Shown here: positions 53,002 to 62,710 of the stretch, in pieces
How positions within the stretch are numbered: position 1 is the stretch's first letter
Layout: every line of letters begins with the position of its first letter
NCBI GenBank assembly: GCA_963707895.1
Contig: CAVPRS010000011.1
Location: forward strand, 620,001-684,000
Origin: Fodinibacter sp963707895
GTDB taxonomy: Bacteria > Actinomycetota > Actinomycetes > Actinomycetales > Dermatophilaceae
DNA length: 64,000 nucleotides
Direction: 5' to 3'
Position numbers and translations under genes: made by a program
Notes under the pieces: model-generated
Database searches by the model: none
Seen by the model: the letters and a program-made list of their open reading frames with translations, nothing else
Told to the model about the DNA's origin: nothing

Positions 53002-53019
53002 TCGTGAAGGCATTCACAA
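53002..53019 (+). promoter_or_regulatory. Rex operator upstream of nuoA
   Basis: TCGTGAAGGCATTCACAA matches the Rex consensus TTGTGAANNNNTTCACAA at 13 of 14 defined positions. Rex control of nuo is known in Streptomyces, and rex itself is encoded 41 kb away in this window with its own operator. Confidence 0.8.
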
Positions 53020-53163
53020 GCACCCCCGGGGCGGGTTTCGCCAGCCGACCTCACCGGGTGAGGCGTACGTCACTCCCCCTAGGATGAGCGGGACGCCGTC
53101 TGTCCTCCCGGCGACCTGTGCCCAACCGACGCACACGAGCACCGAAAGGGGAGTTGTCCTGCG

Positions 53164-53526
53164 ATGAGCAACCCCTACGTCCCGCTGCTGATCCTGCTGG
53201 CCCTCGGCTTCGGTTTCGCGGCCCTGTCGGTCGGCACCAGCCTCGTCGTCGGACCCAAGCGCTACAACCGCGCGAAGATGGAGGCCTACGAGTGCGGCAT
53301 CCAGCCGACCCCCCGTGCGGCGGGCGGCGGACGCGTTCCGGTCAAGTACTTCCTCACCGCGATGCTCTTCATCATCTTCGACATCGAGTCGGTGTTCCTC
53401 TATCCCTTCGCGGTCGCCTTCGACCAGCTCGGGCTGTTCGCCCTGGTCGAGATGGTGCTGTTCATCGCCACCGTGTTCGTCGCCTATGCCTACGTGTGGA
53501 AGCGCGGGGGCCTGGAGTGGGACTGA
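53164..53526 (+). CDS. nuoA: NADH-quinone oxidoreductase subunit A
   Basis: This 120-residue subunit has three transmembrane helices (YVPLLILLALGFGFAAL near the start, a central helix, and a last one ending FVAYAYVWKRGG). The conserved loop KMEAYECGIQPTPRA carries the family cysteine. It is part of the membrane arm close to the quinone site of complex I. The ATG follows aggggagttgtcctgcg. It opens an operon in the standard order A, B, C, D, E, F, G, H, I, J. Confidence 0.96.
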   Translation: MSNPYVPLLILLALGFGFAALSVGTSLVVGPKRYNRAKMEAYECGIQPTPRAAGGGRVPVKYFLTAMLFIIFDIESVFLYPFAVAFDQLGLFALVEMVLFIATVFVAYAYVWKRGGLEWD

Positions 53527-53602
53527 CGGCCACCACCACCCGTATGCCGGGCGCGCACCACCCGTGCGCCTGCGCACCCGCCGCACACACCAAGGAGGGC
53601 TG

Positions 53603-54202
53603 ATGGGACTCGAGGAGAAGCTGCCCGCGGGGTTCGTCCTGACCACGCTCGAGAGCGTCGTCGGCTACATGCGCAAGGCCTCGATCTGGCCGGCCACCTT
53701 CGGCCTGGCCTGCTGCGCGATCGAGATGATGGCGGTCGGCACCCCCGACTACGACATCGCCCGGTTCGGCATGGAGCGGTTCTCCGCCACGCCGCGCCAG
53801 GCCGACCTGATGATCGTCGCCGGTCGGGTGTCGCAGAAGATGGCCCCCGTCGTGCGGCAGGTCTACGACCAGATGCCCAACCCCAAGTGGGTCATCTCGA
53901 TGGGCGTGTGCGCCAGCTCCGGCGGGATGTTCAACAACTACGCGATCGTCCAGGGCGTCGACCACATCATCCCGGTCGACATCTACCTGCCCGGCTGCCC
54001 GCCGCGGCCCGAGATGCTGCTCAACGCGATCATCGAGCTGCACGCGCAGATCCAGGGCAGCAAGCTCGGGGTCAACCGCGTCGCCGCCGCCCGTGCCGCC
54101 GAGGAGGCCGCGATGACAGCGGTGCCCACCTCGCTGATGGCCCCCACCCACGACCACCTCGCCCACCTCGCGGCCCCCACCGGGAAGAACCTCCTGGCAT
54201 GA
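53603..54202 (+). CDS. nuoB: NADH-quinone oxidoreductase subunit B
   Basis: This 199-residue subunit holds iron-sulfur cluster N2, the last electron carrier before the quinone. The cluster ligands are the adjacent cysteines of FGLACCAIEMMAVG and those of GVCASSGGMFNN and LPGCPPRPEMLL. The first 165 residues match NuoB; an Ala/His-rich tail of about 30 residues (ending APTGKNLLA) is extra. A strong ribosome-binding site (caaggagggc) precedes it and it overlaps nuoC by four bases. Confidence 0.97.
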   Translation: MGLEEKLPAGFVLTTLESVVGYMRKASIWPATFGLACCAIEMMAVGTPDYDIARFGMERFSATPRQADLMIVAGRVSQKMAPVVRQVYDQMPNPKWVISMGVCASSGGMFNNYAIVQGVDHIIPVDIYLPGCPPRPEMLLNAIIELHAQIQGSKLGVNRVAAARAAEEAAMTAVPTSLMAPTHDHLAHLAAPTGKNLLA

Positions 54203-55044
54203 GCGAGAAGAAGAAGACCGACGAGGGTCCCGAGCTCGAGGACTCCGCCGTGCAGGCGATCCCCGACAAGGAGATCGACAGCCCCGAGACGTCCACGGTC
54301 GACGACCCCGACGCCCTGCGGCCGGCCCACTCGGCCAACATCGCCACCTGGCAGGACCTCTCCGACGACGAGCGCGAGCCGGTGCTCATCGGTGAGCGGC
54401 AGGGCATGTTCGGCGCCACCCGCGGCCAGGACACCTCCGGCTACGGCGGGCTGGTCACCCCGACGCTCCTCCCGGGCGCCACCCCGCGGCCCTACGGGTC
54501 GTTCTTCGACGAGGTCGCCGACACCCTCGGCACGGCCCTCACCGGTGCCGACGGCCCCGGCTACCACGACGCCGTCGAGAAGGTCGTCGTCGACCGCGGC
54601 GAGCTCACCCTCTTCGTGCGCCGCGAGCACCTGCTGGCGGTCGCGCGCGCGATGCGCGACGTGCCCGGGCTGCGCTTCGAGATGTGCTCCGGCGTCTCGG
54701 GGGTGCACTACCCCGGCGAGTCGGGTCGCGAGCTGCACGCGGTCTACCACCTGCTCTCGATCACCCACGGCAGCCGCCGGATCCGGCTCGAGGTCACCGC
54801 CCCCGACGCAGACCCCCACATCCCGTCGATCGTCTCGGTCTACCCGAGCAACGACTGGCACGAGCGCGAGACCTGGGACATGTTCGGCATCGTCTTCGAC
54901 GGCCACCCCGCGCTCACCCGCATCCTCATGCCCGACGACTGGCCCGGGCACCCGCAGCGCAAGGACTACCCCCTCGGCGGCATCCCCGTCGAGTACAAGG
55001 GCGGCACCGTCCCGCCGCCCGACGAGCGGAGGGCGTACAGCTGA
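54199..55044 (+). CDS. nuoC: NADH-quinone oxidoreductase subunit C
   Basis: This 281-residue hydrophilic subunit is recognised by its C-terminal signature: SVYPSNDWHERETWDMFGIV and HPALTRILMPDDWPGHPQRK, then DYPLGG. The first 75 residues (a Lys/Glu/Asp-rich segment starting MSEKKKTDEG, then GERQGMFGATRGQDTSGYGG) are an actinobacterial N-terminal extension absent in E. coli. NuoC and NuoD are separate here. It helps hold the peripheral arm to the membrane arm. Its stop shares a base with the nuoD start. Confidence 0.96.
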   Translation: MSEKKKTDEGPELEDSAVQAIPDKEIDSPETSTVDDPDALRPAHSANIATWQDLSDDEREPVLIGERQGMFGATRGQDTSGYGGLVTPTLLPGATPRPYGSFFDEVADTLGTALTGADGPGYHDAVEKVVVDRGELTLFVRREHLLAVARAMRDVPGLRFEMCSGVSGVHYPGESGRELHAVYHLLSITHGSRRIRLEVTAPDADPHIPSIVSVYPSNDWHERETWDMFGIVFDGHPALTRILMPDDWPGHPQRKDYPLGGIPVEYKGGTVPPPDERRAYS

Positions 55045-56444
55045 TGACGACCCACGACCAGGACACCTCGATCTTCGAGTCGGCCGGGACCGCCGGCGCC
55101 GACAACACCACCGACGCCTACGGTGCCTCCGTGCACGAGGGCGTCGAGGGAGCCACCGTGTTCAACGTCTCCGGTGGCGACTGGAACGACCTCGTCGACG
55201 AGGCCACGGCGCTGCACGAGGAGCGCATCGTCGTCAACATGGGGCCGCAGCACCCGTCGACGCACGGCGTGCTCCGCCTCATCCTCGAGCTCGACGGCGA
55301 GACCGTCACCGAGGCCCGGGCGGGAATCGGCTACCTGCACACCGGTATCGAGAAGAACATGGAGTTCCGCACCTGGGTGCAGGGCGTCACGTTCTGCACC
55401 CGCATGGACTACCTGACCCCGATGTTCCAGGAGACGGCCTACTGCCTGGCCATCGAGAAGCTGCTCGGCATCACCGAGCAGGTACCCGAGCGGGCCAGCA
55501 TCATCCGGGTGCTCATGATGGAGCTCACCCGGATCAACTCGCACCTGGTCTGCCTCGGCACCGGCGGCATGGAGCTCGGCGCCACCACCGTGATGACCGT
55601 CGGCTTCCGTGAGCGCGAGCGCATCCTGCGCATCTTCGAGGCGATCACCGGCCTGCGGATGAACAACGCCTACATCCGCCCGGGCGGCGTGTCCCAGGAC
55701 GTGCCGCACGGCGCGGTCGACATGGTGCGCGAGGTCGTCACCGAGCTGCGCCGTGGCCTGCGCGAGCTCGAGCTGCTGCTCAACGAGAACCCCCTGCTCA
55801 AGGGCCGCACCGTCGGCGTCGGGTTCATGGACCTCACCGGCTGCATGGCGCTCGGCATGACCGGCCCGGTGCTGCGCGCCACCGGCCTCCCGCACGACCT
55901 GCGCAAGTCGGCGCCCTACTGCGGCTACGAGACCTACGAGTTCGACGTCATCACGCGCACCGGCTGCGACGCCTACGACCGGCTGCGCATCCGCATCGAC
56001 GAGATGTACGAGTCGCTGAAGATCGTCGAGCAGACCCTCGACCGGCTGCAGCGCACCGAGGGCCAGCCCGTCATGGTCGAGGACAAGAAGATCGCCTGGC
56101 CGGCCCAGCTGGCCATCGGCGGCGACGGCCAGGGCAACAGCCTCGACCACATCCGCGAGATCATGGGCTCCTCGATGGAGTCGCTGATCCACCACTTCAA
56201 GCTGGTCACCGAGGGCTTCCGGGTCCCACCGGGCCAGGCCTACGCGGCGGTCGAGTCGGCCAAGGGCGAGCTGGGCTGCCACGCGGTGTCCGACGGTGGC
56301 ACCCGCCCCTACCGGGCCCACTTCCGCGACCCGAGCTTCAACAACCTGCAGGCCGTGGCGTCGATGTGCGAGGGCGGCCAGGTCGCCGACGTCATCGTCG
56401 CCGTGGCGTCCCTCGACCCCGTCATGGGAGGTGTCGACCGCTGA
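55044..56444 (+). CDS. nuoD: NADH-quinone oxidoreductase subunit D
   Basis: This 466-residue subunit forms the quinone-binding cavity with NuoB. Motifs are VVNMGPQHPSTHGVLRLILE near residue 65, then AGIGYLHTGIEKNMEFRTWV, and near the end RAHFRDPSFNNLQAVASMCE. The first 60 residues are a non-conserved acidic extension. It has the single-domain form that is usual in actinobacteria. Confidence 0.97.
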   Translation: MTTHDQDTSIFESAGTAGADNTTDAYGASVHEGVEGATVFNVSGGDWNDLVDEATALHEERIVVNMGPQHPSTHGVLRLILELDGETVTEARAGIGYLHTGIEKNMEFRTWVQGVTFCTRMDYLTPMFQETAYCLAIEKLLGITEQVPERASIIRVLMMELTRINSHLVCLGTGGMELGATTVMTVGFRERERILRIFEAITGLRMNNAYIRPGGVSQDVPHGAVDMVREVVTELRRGLRELELLLNENPLLKGRTVGVGFMDLTGCMALGMTGPVLRATGLPHDLRKSAPYCGYETYEFDVITRTGCDAYDRLRIRIDEMYESLKIVEQTLDRLQRTEGQPVMVEDKKIAWPAQLAIGGDGQGNSLDHIREIMGSSMESLIHHFKLVTEGFRVPPGQAYAAVESAKGELGCHAVSDGGTRPYRAHFRDPSFNNLQAVASMCEGGQVADVIVAVASLDPVMGGVDR

Positions 56445-57520
56445 TGTCCCACGACTTCGGCCTCCAGACCGCGTCCGGGCACCTCACCGTCAGTGCGGAG
56501 TCCCGCGAGCGCTACCCCTCCGACGTCGAGGCGACCTTCCGCGCCGACGCCGCCGTGGTCATCGCCCGCTACCCGGAGAAGCGCTCGGCGCTGCTGCCCC
56601 TCCTGCACCTGGTGCAGTCGGTCGACGGCTACGTCACCGGCCGCGGCATCGACCTGTGCGCCGAGCTGCTCGACCTCAGCACGGCCGAGGTCTCGGGCGT
56701 CGCCACGTTCTACACGCAGTACAAGCGCCACCCCAACGGCACCTACACGGTCGGCGTGTGCACCAACACGCTGTGCGCAGTCATGGGCGGCGACGAGATC
56801 TGGGATGCCGTGTCCGAGCACCTGGGCATCGGTCACGACGAGACCACCGCCGACGGCACCATCACCCTCGAGCGGGTCGAGTGCAACGCCGCGTGCGACT
56901 TCGCCCCGGTCGTCATGACCAACTGGGAGTTCTTCGACAACCAGACGCCGGCCTCGACCATCGAGCTCGTCGACGCGCTGCGCGCCGGCGAGCCGGTCGC
57001 CCCCACCCGCGGCCCCAAGCAGGTCGGCACCTTCAAGGAGGTCAGCCGGGTGCTCGCCGGGTTCTCCGACGGGCTGGCCGACGAGGGCGTCGGCGCCGGG
57101 CCGGCATCCCTGGTCGGGCTGAAGATCGCGCAGGAGCAGGGCTGGACCGCACCCGAGGGTGACTCGACGAGGTCCGGCTCCGGGGCGAGCGCCCCGCGCA
57201 GCCCGGGCAACACCGAGGTCACCCCCGACCACGACGAGGCCAAGGCCGACAAGGCCACCACCTCGACGCCGGAGCCCCCGGCCCCCGGGAAGTCCGAGGA
57301 GCCCGGCGCGCCGGTCGCGTCCACCGGTGACGGCGTCAGCGGGGTGGCCCGCGAGGTGCCCTCGCCCGTCGACACCGTCGACCCGGTTCCCCCGCAGGAG
57401 TCCGAGCCCGACGAGGCCGGTCGCGCCGCCAACGTCTCGGCCCAGAGCGCGTCGGTCCCGGCCACGGACCCGTCCGGCACGAAGCCCCCGACGAAGACCA
57501 CGAAGAAGAAGGGCTCCTGA
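56444..57520 (+). CDS. nuoE: NADH-quinone oxidoreductase subunit E with a long C-terminal tail
   Basis: The first 235 residues are a normal 24-kDa subunit carrying a 2Fe-2S cluster, with ligands in GVCTNTLCAVMGG and VECNAACDFAPVVMTNWEF. The remaining 120 residues are low in complexity, rich in Pro, Ser, Thr, Glu and Asp, and end with a Lys-rich KTTKKKGS. The tail has no motif I recognise and is much longer than the usual subunit. It is presumably flexible and lies near the NADH site formed with NuoF. The gene shares a base with nuoD and with nuoF. Confidence 0.95.
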   Translation: MSHDFGLQTASGHLTVSAESRERYPSDVEATFRADAAVVIARYPEKRSALLPLLHLVQSVDGYVTGRGIDLCAELLDLSTAEVSGVATFYTQYKRHPNGTYTVGVCTNTLCAVMGGDEIWDAVSEHLGIGHDETTADGTITLERVECNAACDFAPVVMTNWEFFDNQTPASTIELVDALRAGEPVAPTRGPKQVGTFKEVSRVLAGFSDGLADEGVGAGPASLVGLKIAQEQGWTAPEGDSTRSGSGASAPRSPGNTEVTPDHDEAKADKATTSTPEPPAPGKSEEPGAPVASTGDGVSGVAREVPSPVDTVDPVPPQESEPDEAGRAANVSAQSASVPATDPSGTKPPTKTTKKKGS

Positions 57521-58842
57521 TGGCGACGACGCTCACGCCCATCCTCAGTGCCTTCTGGGACGACCCCAAGTCCTGGACGCTCGACACCTACGCGCGCCAC
57601 GGCGGCTACCAGGCCCTCGACAAGGCGCTGGGCATGGAGCCGGCTGCCATCATCGCGGCGGTCAAGGACTCCTCGCTGCGCGGCCGTGGTGGTGCCGGGT
57701 TCCCCACCGGCATGAAGTGGTCGTTCATGGCACCGCCCGACGGTGGCCCCCGCTACCTCGTCGTCAACGCCGACGAGTCCGAGCCGGGCACCTGCAAGGA
57801 CGTCCCGCTCATGATGGCCAACCCGCACGTGCTGATCGAGGGCGTCGCGATCAGCTCGTTCGCGATCGGCTGCGAGCACGCGTTCATCTACCTGCGTGGC
57901 GAGGTCGTCCACGTCTACCGCCGGCTGCTGCGCGCCGTCGAGGAGGCCTACGCCAAGGGTCACCTCGGCACGAACGTGCACGGCACGGGCGTCAACCTCG
58001 ACATCACCGTGCACGCCGGCGCGGGCGCCTACATCTGCGGCGAGGAGACCGCGCTCCTCGACAGCCTCGAGGGACGCCGCGGCCAGCCGCGCAGCAAGCC
58101 GCCGTTCCCCGGTGTCGCCGGCCTCTACGCCCGGCCGACCTCGGTCAACAACGTCGAGTCGATCGCCTCGGTCCCGGGCATCATCCTCGAGGGCGTCGAC
58201 TGGTTCACCGGCATGGGCACCGAGAAGTCGACCGGCTTCGGCATCTTCAGCCTGTCCGGCCACGTGAAGAACCCCGGACAGTTCGAGGCCCCGCTCGGCA
58301 TCACGATGCGTGAGCTGCTCGACATGGCCGGCGGCATGCGCGACCCCGACAAGGCCCTGAAGTTCTGGACCCCCGGCGGCTCGTCCACCCCGCTGTTCAC
58401 CGCCGAGCACCTCGACGTGCCGCTCGACTTCGAGTCGGTCGGTGCGGCCGGGTCGATGCTCGGCACGCGTGCGCTGCAGATCTTCGACGAGACGGTCTGC
58501 GTGGTGCGCGCCGTCGACCGCTGGACCGAGTTCTACCAGCACGAGTCGTGCGGCAAGTGCACCCCGTGCCGCGAGGGCACGTGGTGGCTCAAGCAGATCC
58601 TCGGCCGCCTCGAGCAGGGGGAGGGCAGCGAGGAGGACCTCGACAAGCTGCTCGACATCTGCGACAACATCCTCGGCCGCAGCTTCTGCGCCCTGGGCGA
58701 CGGCGCGACGAGCCCGATCACCAGCTCGATCCAGTACTTCCGCGACGAGTACGTCGCCCACCTCACGCACGGCGGCTGCCCCTTCGACCCGAAGGCGTCG
58801 ACGCTGTTCGCCAAGGACGAGAAGGACAGCGTGCCCGCATGA
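57520..58842 (+). CDS. nuoF: NADH-quinone oxidoreductase subunit F
   Basis: This 440-residue subunit binds NADH and FMN and passes electrons to cluster N3. The FMN/NADH loop is LRGRGGAGFPTGMKW, the second motif GAYICGEETALLDSLEGRRG, and the 4Fe-4S ligands are in HESCGKCTPCREGTWWLK and the later RSFCALGDGATSP. It is the entry point for electrons from NADH in complex I. It overlaps nuoG by four bases. Confidence 0.97.
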   Translation: MATTLTPILSAFWDDPKSWTLDTYARHGGYQALDKALGMEPAAIIAAVKDSSLRGRGGAGFPTGMKWSFMAPPDGGPRYLVVNADESEPGTCKDVPLMMANPHVLIEGVAISSFAIGCEHAFIYLRGEVVHVYRRLLRAVEEAYAKGHLGTNVHGTGVNLDITVHAGAGAYICGEETALLDSLEGRRGQPRSKPPFPGVAGLYARPTSVNNVESIASVPGIILEGVDWFTGMGTEKSTGFGIFSLSGHVKNPGQFEAPLGITMRELLDMAGGMRDPDKALKFWTPGGSSTPLFTAEHLDVPLDFESVGAAGSMLGTRALQIFDETVCVVRAVDRWTEFYQHESCGKCTPCREGTWWLKQILGRLEQGEGSEEDLDKLLDICDNILGRSFCALGDGATSPITSSIQYFRDEYVAHLTHGGCPFDPKASTLFAKDEKDSVPA

Positions 58843-61328
58843 CGACCACGCCCGAGAAGACCGTTGCCGCGCCCCCGGCGGTCGACCTGGTCACCCTGAC
58901 GATCGACGACCGGGAGGTGAGCGTCCCCAAGGGGACGCTCATCATCCGCGCCGCCGAAGAGGCCGGCATCGAGATCCCGCGCTTCTGCGACCACCCGAGC
59001 CTGGACCCGGTCGGCGCCTGTCGTCAGTGCCTGGTCGAGGTCTGGATGCCGGGCCCGCCCGGAGCCGACGGCACCCCGAGCGACCCGCGCCAGATGCAGG
59101 GCCCGCCCGGCCGGATGAAGCCGCAGGCCTCCTGCACGATGACCGTCGCGCCCGGCATGCTCGTCAAGACCCAGTACACGTCCGAGGGTGCCGACAAGGC
59201 GCAGCAGGGCGTCATGGAGCTGCTGCTCATCAACCACCCGCTCGACTGCCCGGTGTGCGACAAGGGTGGCGAGTGCCCCCTGCAGAACCAGGCGATGAGC
59301 GCGGGCCGCTCGACCTCCCGCTTCGAGGACGTCAAGCGCACCTACCCCAAGCCGATCAAGATCTCCTCGCAGGTGCTGCTCGACCGCGAGCGCTGCGTGC
59401 TCTGCGCCCGGTGCACCCGCTTCTCCGAGCAGATCGCGGGCGACCCGTTCATCGCACTCGTCGAGCGCGGTGCGCTGCAGCAGGTCGGCATCTACGAGGA
59501 CCAGCCGTTCGAGAGCTACTTCTCCGGCAACACCGTGCAGATCTGCCCGGTGGGTGCCCTCACCGGCGCGGCCTACCGGTTCCGGTCCCGCCCGTTCGAC
59601 CTCGTGTCCACCCCGAGCGTGTGCGAGCACTGTGCGAGCGGTTGCGCCCAGCGCACCGACCACCGGCGCGGAAGCGTGCTGCGCCGGATGGCGCAGAACG
59701 ACCCCGCCGTCAACGAGGAGTGGAACTGCGACAAGGGCCGCTGGGCCTTCGCCTACACCACGGTGGGCGACCGGCTCGAGCTGCCGCAGGTGCGCGGTGC
59801 CGACGGTCGGCTGCGCGTCACGTCGTGGCGTGAGGCGCTCGACGCCGCGGCCACCGGGCTGCGTGCCGCGTCCTCCGCCGGCGTGCTCGTCGGCGGCCGG
59901 GTCAGCAGCGAGGACGCCTACGCCTACGGCAAGTTCGCCCGCATGGTGCTCGGCAGCAACGACGTCGACTTCCGCGCCCGCCCGCACTCCGCCGAGGAGG
60001 CCGACTTCCTGGCTTCGACCGTCGTCGCGACCGGCCCCGAGGGCGGCGCGGTCACCTACGCCGACCTCGAGTCGGCCGGCACCGTGCTGCTCGTGGGCCT
60101 CGAGCCCGAGGACGAGAGCCCGATCGTCTTCCTGCGCCTGCGCAAGGCGTTCCGCAAGCACCGCACCGCCGTGTACGCCGTGGCCCCGGTCGCCACGCGT
60201 GGGCTCGCCAAGGTGGGGGGCACGCTCATCCCGACGGCCCCGGGCACCGAGCCCGAGGTGCTGGGCGCCCTTGCGAAGGGCTCCGGCACCGACGTCGTCG
60301 CCGCCGCGGGGGAGGGCCTGCGCGACAACGCGGTCGTCCTCGTCGGCGAGCGCCTCGCAATGGTCCCCGGGGCGCTCAGCGCCGCGGTCGCACTCGCCGA
60401 GTCCACCGGCGCCCGGCTCGCGTGGGTGCCCCGTCGCGCCGGTGAGCGCGGTGCGCTCGAGGCCGGCGCCCTGCCGACCCTCCTGCCCGGTGGACGTCCC
60501 CTGACGGATGCCGCGGCGCGCGCCGAGGTGGCAGCCGCCTGGGGCGTGGAGTCCCTCTCCGACACCGCGGGACGTGACACGGCAGGCATCGTGGCCGCAG
60601 CGGCAGCCGGCGAGCTCGGCGCCCTCGTCGTGGGTGGTGTCGACCCGGCCGACCTCGGTCTCGCCGACGCCGCTGCTGCGTTCGAGCGCCCGTTCGTCGT
60701 CTCGCTCGAGATCCGCCCCTCGGCGGTCACCGCCGTCGCCGACGTCGTGCTCCCGGTCGCGGCCCACGCCGAGAAGGCCGGGACCTTCGTCGACTGGGAG
60801 GGCCGGGTGCGCACCTTCGAGGCGGCCATCGAGTCCGCCCAGGTCAGCGACTACCGCGCGCTCGACATGCTCGCCGACGAGATGGGCGAGTTCCTCGGCA
60901 CCCGCACGGTGCGCGAGGTGCGCGCCGAGATGGAGTCGATCGGCCCGTGGCAGGGCACCCGCGCGTCCGCACCGACGGTCGAGGCCGGCGACGTGCCGAG
61001 CGTCGAGGACGGCTCGCTCGTGCTCGCCACCTGGCGCCACCTGCTCGACCGCGGGTCGCTCCAGGACGGCGAGCCCTTCCTCGCCGGAACCGCCCCGGTC
61101 CCCGTCGCCCGGGTGTCCGCGTCGACGGCGGGCGGCCTCGGTGTCGTCGACGGCGACGAGCTCACCGTGCGGGTCGGCGACACCACCGTCACCGCCCCGG
61201 TGCTGGTGTCCGAGATGGCCGACCACGTCGTCTGGCTCCCCACCAACTCGGTGGGCAGCGACCTGCGGGCCGCGCTCGCCGGGGCGCCGGGAGCCCTCGT
61301 CGCCGTCACGAAGGAGGACCACTCATGA
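58839..61328 (+). CDS. nuoG: NADH-quinone oxidoreductase subunit G
   Basis: This 829-residue subunit carries several iron-sulfur clusters. The N-terminal 2Fe-2S ligands are in IPRFCDHPSLDPVGACRQC, the His-Cys-ligated 4Fe-4S in HPLDCPVCDKGGECPLQ, and further cysteines in RERCVLCARCTRFSEQ, QICPVGALTG and CEHCASGCAQRTDHR, followed by a molybdopterin-type domain that no longer binds the cofactor in complex I. The CEHCASGC set may form the extra N7 cluster. It overlaps nuoF and nuoH by four bases each. Confidence 0.96.
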   Translation: MTTTPEKTVAAPPAVDLVTLTIDDREVSVPKGTLIIRAAEEAGIEIPRFCDHPSLDPVGACRQCLVEVWMPGPPGADGTPSDPRQMQGPPGRMKPQASCTMTVAPGMLVKTQYTSEGADKAQQGVMELLLINHPLDCPVCDKGGECPLQNQAMSAGRSTSRFEDVKRTYPKPIKISSQVLLDRERCVLCARCTRFSEQIAGDPFIALVERGALQQVGIYEDQPFESYFSGNTVQICPVGALTGAAYRFRSRPFDLVSTPSVCEHCASGCAQRTDHRRGSVLRRMAQNDPAVNEEWNCDKGRWAFAYTTVGDRLELPQVRGADGRLRVTSWREALDAAATGLRAASSAGVLVGGRVSSEDAYAYGKFARMVLGSNDVDFRARPHSAEEADFLASTVVATGPEGGAVTYADLESAGTVLLVGLEPEDESPIVFLRLRKAFRKHRTAVYAVAPVATRGLAKVGGTLIPTAPGTEPEVLGALAKGSGTDVVAAAGEGLRDNAVVLVGERLAMVPGALSAAVALAESTGARLAWVPRRAGERGALEAGALPTLLPGGRPLTDAAARAEVAAAWGVESLSDTAGRDTAGIVAAAAAGELGALVVGGVDPADLGLADAAAAFERPFVVSLEIRPSAVTAVADVVLPVAAHAEKAGTFVDWEGRVRTFEAAIESAQVSDYRALDMLADEMGEFLGTRTVREVRAEMESIGPWQGTRASAPTVEAGDVPSVEDGSLVLATWRHLLDRGSLQDGEPFLAGTAPVPVARVSASTAGGLGVVDGDELTVRVGDTTVTAPVLVSEMADHVVWLPTNSVGSDLRAALAGAPGALVAVTKEDHS

Positions 61329-62710
61329 GTGCGTTGCTGGCGTTGCCGCAGGCGGCCTCGGCCGCCTCCTCGAACACCGACAACCCCCTGGCCGACTTCA
61401 GCGACACCCCGCTCTGGCTGAGCCTGGTCAAGGCGGTGCTGATCTTCGTCTACCTGCTCGTCTCGACGCTGCTCGTCATCTGGTTCGAGCGCCGGGTCAT
61501 CGGCCGCATGCAGCAGCGTCCCGGCCCCAACCGCAACGGTCCCTTCGGCCTGCTGCAGACCCTCGCCGACGGCATGAAGTCGATGCTCAAGGAGGACGTG
61601 CGGCCCAAGGCGGCCGACGTGTTCGTCTTCACGCTGGCGCCGATCATCACGGCGACCATGTGCTTCGTCTCCTTCGCGATCATCCCGCTCGCAGGCGAGG
61701 TGTCGATGTTCGGGCACCGCACGCCCTTCCAGCTCACCGACACCGCGGTCGCCGTGCTGCTCGTGCTCGCCGTGGCCGGCATCGGCATCTACGGCGTGGT
61801 GCTCGCCGGATGGTCGTCGGGGTCCACCTACCCGCTCATGGGTGGGCTGCGCAGCTCGGCCCAGATGATCTCCTACGAGATCGCGATGGGCCTCTCCCTC
61901 GTGGCGGTGTTCCTCTACGCCGGGTCGATGTCGACCTCGCAGATCGTCGCCGCGCAGTCGAGCCTCTGGTTCGTCATCCCCGCGTTCTTCAGCTTCTTCG
62001 TCTACATCATCACCATGGTCGGCGAGACCAACCGGCTGCCCTTCGACCTCGCCGAGGGCGAGGGCGAGCTCACCGGTGGCTTCCACACCGAGTACGGCTC
62101 GATGCGCTTCGCGATGTTCTTCCTCGGCGAGTACATCAACATGTTCACGGTCGCCGCGCTCGCCACCACGATGTTCCTCGGCGGACCGCAGGCCCCTCCC
62201 GGCATCGCGGCGATCAACGACGGCATGTTCAACGAGGGCTGGTGGGGGCTGCTCTGGTTCACGGCCAAGCTGTGGATGTTCATGTTCGTCTTCGTCTGGC
62301 TGCGCGGCTCGCTGCCGCGGGTGCGCTACGACCAGTTCATGCGCTTCGGCTGGAAGTTCCTCATCCCGGCCACGCTCGGCTGGGTCGTGCTGGTGGCGTT
62401 CTTCCGCGCCGGCCAGAACGGCTGGCTCGACTGGTTCGGTGACCTCACCGTCGCGGGCCGCACCTTCCCGGGCAGCTCGTTGCTCCTCGTCGGCGTGATC
62501 GCCGTGCTCGCCCTCGTGCTCGGCTGGCTGTGGGACCGCCGCTCCGAGGCCAGGGAGGCCTCGGCGCACCCCACCGTGCCCGACGAGATCGACCCGTACG
62601 CCGGGGGTTACCCCGTGCCGCCACTGCCCGGCCAGCGCCTGCGCGAGCCCTCGCTCGACGCACCGGTCCTGACCACAGGCAGCGAGACCAAGGAGGCCGC
62701 CCGTGGCTGA
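61325..62710 (+). CDS. nuoH: NADH-quinone oxidoreductase subunit H
   Basis: This 461-residue membrane subunit lies at the quinone-access interface. Its first loop reads FERRVIGRMQQRPGPNRNGP then LLQTLADGMKSMLKED, and the conserved NRLPFDLAEGEGELTGGFHT is followed by EYGSMRFAMFFLGEYINMF. About eight or nine helices are visible. A hydrophilic C-terminal tail of about 60 residues is an actinobacterial addition. The stop overlaps the GTG of nuoI by eight bases. Confidence 0.97.
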   Translation: MSALLALPQAASAASSNTDNPLADFSDTPLWLSLVKAVLIFVYLLVSTLLVIWFERRVIGRMQQRPGPNRNGPFGLLQTLADGMKSMLKEDVRPKAADVFVFTLAPIITATMCFVSFAIIPLAGEVSMFGHRTPFQLTDTAVAVLLVLAVAGIGIYGVVLAGWSSGSTYPLMGGLRSSAQMISYEIAMGLSLVAVFLYAGSMSTSQIVAAQSSLWFVIPAFFSFFVYIITMVGETNRLPFDLAEGEGELTGGFHTEYGSMRFAMFFLGEYINMFTVAALATTMFLGGPQAPPGIAAINDGMFNEGWWGLLWFTAKLWMFMFVFVWLRGSLPRVRYDQFMRFGWKFLIPATLGWVVLVAFFRAGQNGWLDWFGDLTVAGRTFPGSSLLLVGVIAVLALVLGWLWDRRSEAREASAHPTVPDEIDPYAGGYPVPPLPGQRLREPSLDAPVLTTGSETKEAARG

